DNA from: a virus
Strand: one strand, 5' to 3'
Length of the DNA: 38,245 nucleotides
IMG/VR virus record: IMGVR_UViG_3300033141_000627
Location: 1-38,245 of that record
Shown here: positions 38,099 to 38,245 of the stretch, one piece after another
Layout: each line of letters starts with the position of its first letter
Numbering within the stretch: the stretch's first letter is position 1
Notes under the pieces: model-generated
The model's input: the letters and a program-made list of their open reading frames with translations, nothing else
Database searches by the model: none
Told to the model about the DNA's origin: nothing
Made by a program: the position numbers and the translations under genes

Positions 38099-38245
38099 AC
38101 AACATCCTCAGAGCCTATCGAAGAAGCTAACTGTGAGGATTGAAAATACAATTCGGAATATTAATTGGAGTACAGACTGATTAATATTAAAATGCTATCT
38201 GGTAGTAGAGGAAGGTAATAACTTCATTCTACAGGGAAAATTACT
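38099..38245 (+). ncRNA. Structured leader RNA (5' part)
   Basis: Begins about seven bases after the -10 element. ATCCTCA (38104-38110) pairs with TGAGGAT (38134-38140) around a 23-base loop. After the junction it continues in bases 1-153. See the left part for the whole structure. Confidence 0.55.
38153..38245. repeat. 93-bp direct terminal repeat, right copy
   Basis: Exact copy of bases 1-93. Joining the ends here makes a continuous stretch from promoter 38064-38092 to terminator 118-153, which favours a circular or circularly permuted molecule with the contig cut inside one transcription unit. Confidence 0.97.

Noticed and set aside
1-38245. CRISPR array, diversity-generating retroelement, integrase or toxin-antitoxin pair
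   Set aside because: No regularly spaced repeats, reverse transcriptase, recombinase motif or paired toxin genes were seen. Repeats at 16608 are a single tandem pair.
1-38245. Alternative genetic code with TGA or TAG reassigned
   Set aside because: TGA, TAA and TAG all end genes at sensible places (for example TGA at 1229, 6569 and 36488), and large genes are intact with standard stops.

Overview
The window is one nearly complete, AT-rich genome of a small tailed phage. All recognisable genes lie on the plus strand. The first 93 bases are repeated exactly as the last 93, so the sequence is either a circularised assembly or has short direct terminal repeats. There is a two-domain terminase, portal, scaffold-like protein, HK97-type coat, tubular and nozzle-like tail proteins and two large internal-virion-like proteins. 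No tape measure, sheath or long-tail tube gene is visible, so a podovirus-like virion is most likely. I see no integrase or repressor, so a lytic life style is likely. TGA, TAA and TAG all act as stops (standard code). Starts lack a Shine-Dalgarno sequence and usually read A-rich then (A)ACTATG, as in Bacteroidota and some other SD-poor lineages, while promoters look sigma70-like (TTGACA/TTGCAT, 17 bp, TATAAT). The coat gene uses CGA for 13 of 16 arginines and AGA/AGG for none. The host cannot be named from this.

Layout: 172-2722 is a replication block (replisome organiser, RecA-type DnaB-like helicase, zinc-finger primase-like protein). 2744-4619 holds an MT-A70 adenine methyltransferase, an HNH/NUMOD homing endonuclease and a VRR-NUC nuclease. 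4687-6569 is a recombination block (ERF annealing protein, a candidate SSB with an acidic tip, a NinB-like protein). 6569-7619 is a dense RNA cluster with tRNA-Pro(UGG), tRNA-Gln(UUG) and several other structured RNAs, closed by a strong terminator. 7723-16576 holds many small accessory genes, interrupted by a pseudoknotted RNA of about 350 nt (12742-13085) and a 220-nt RNA with an embedded anticodon-less tRNA-like domain (15171-15390). 16576-22999 is packaging and head; 23059-35611 is fibre, adaptor, tail, adhesin and ejection proteins; 35922-37403 is lysis; 37459-38086 holds an HNH endonuclease and a small gene. A strong promoter at 38064 reads across the genome ends through a structured leader into a terminator at 118-153, just before the replication block.

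The most unusual content is the RNA. (1) A family of elements at 6569, 7364 and 15171 shares the same long closing stem; one copy encloses a tRNA-like domain ending in CCA but with a four-base anticodon loop. (2) The 12742-13085 RNA has two long crossing helices. (3) The genome-end leader sits between a consensus promoter and an intrinsic terminator. Other points are a candidate -1 frameshift (GGGTTTA followed by TAA) that would fuse a membrane-anchored coiled coil to the endolysin, an HNH gene lying between the endolysin and a displaced copy of the endolysin C-terminus, a 41-bp tandem duplication that breaks the start of the small terminase gene, and four near-identical early promoters.
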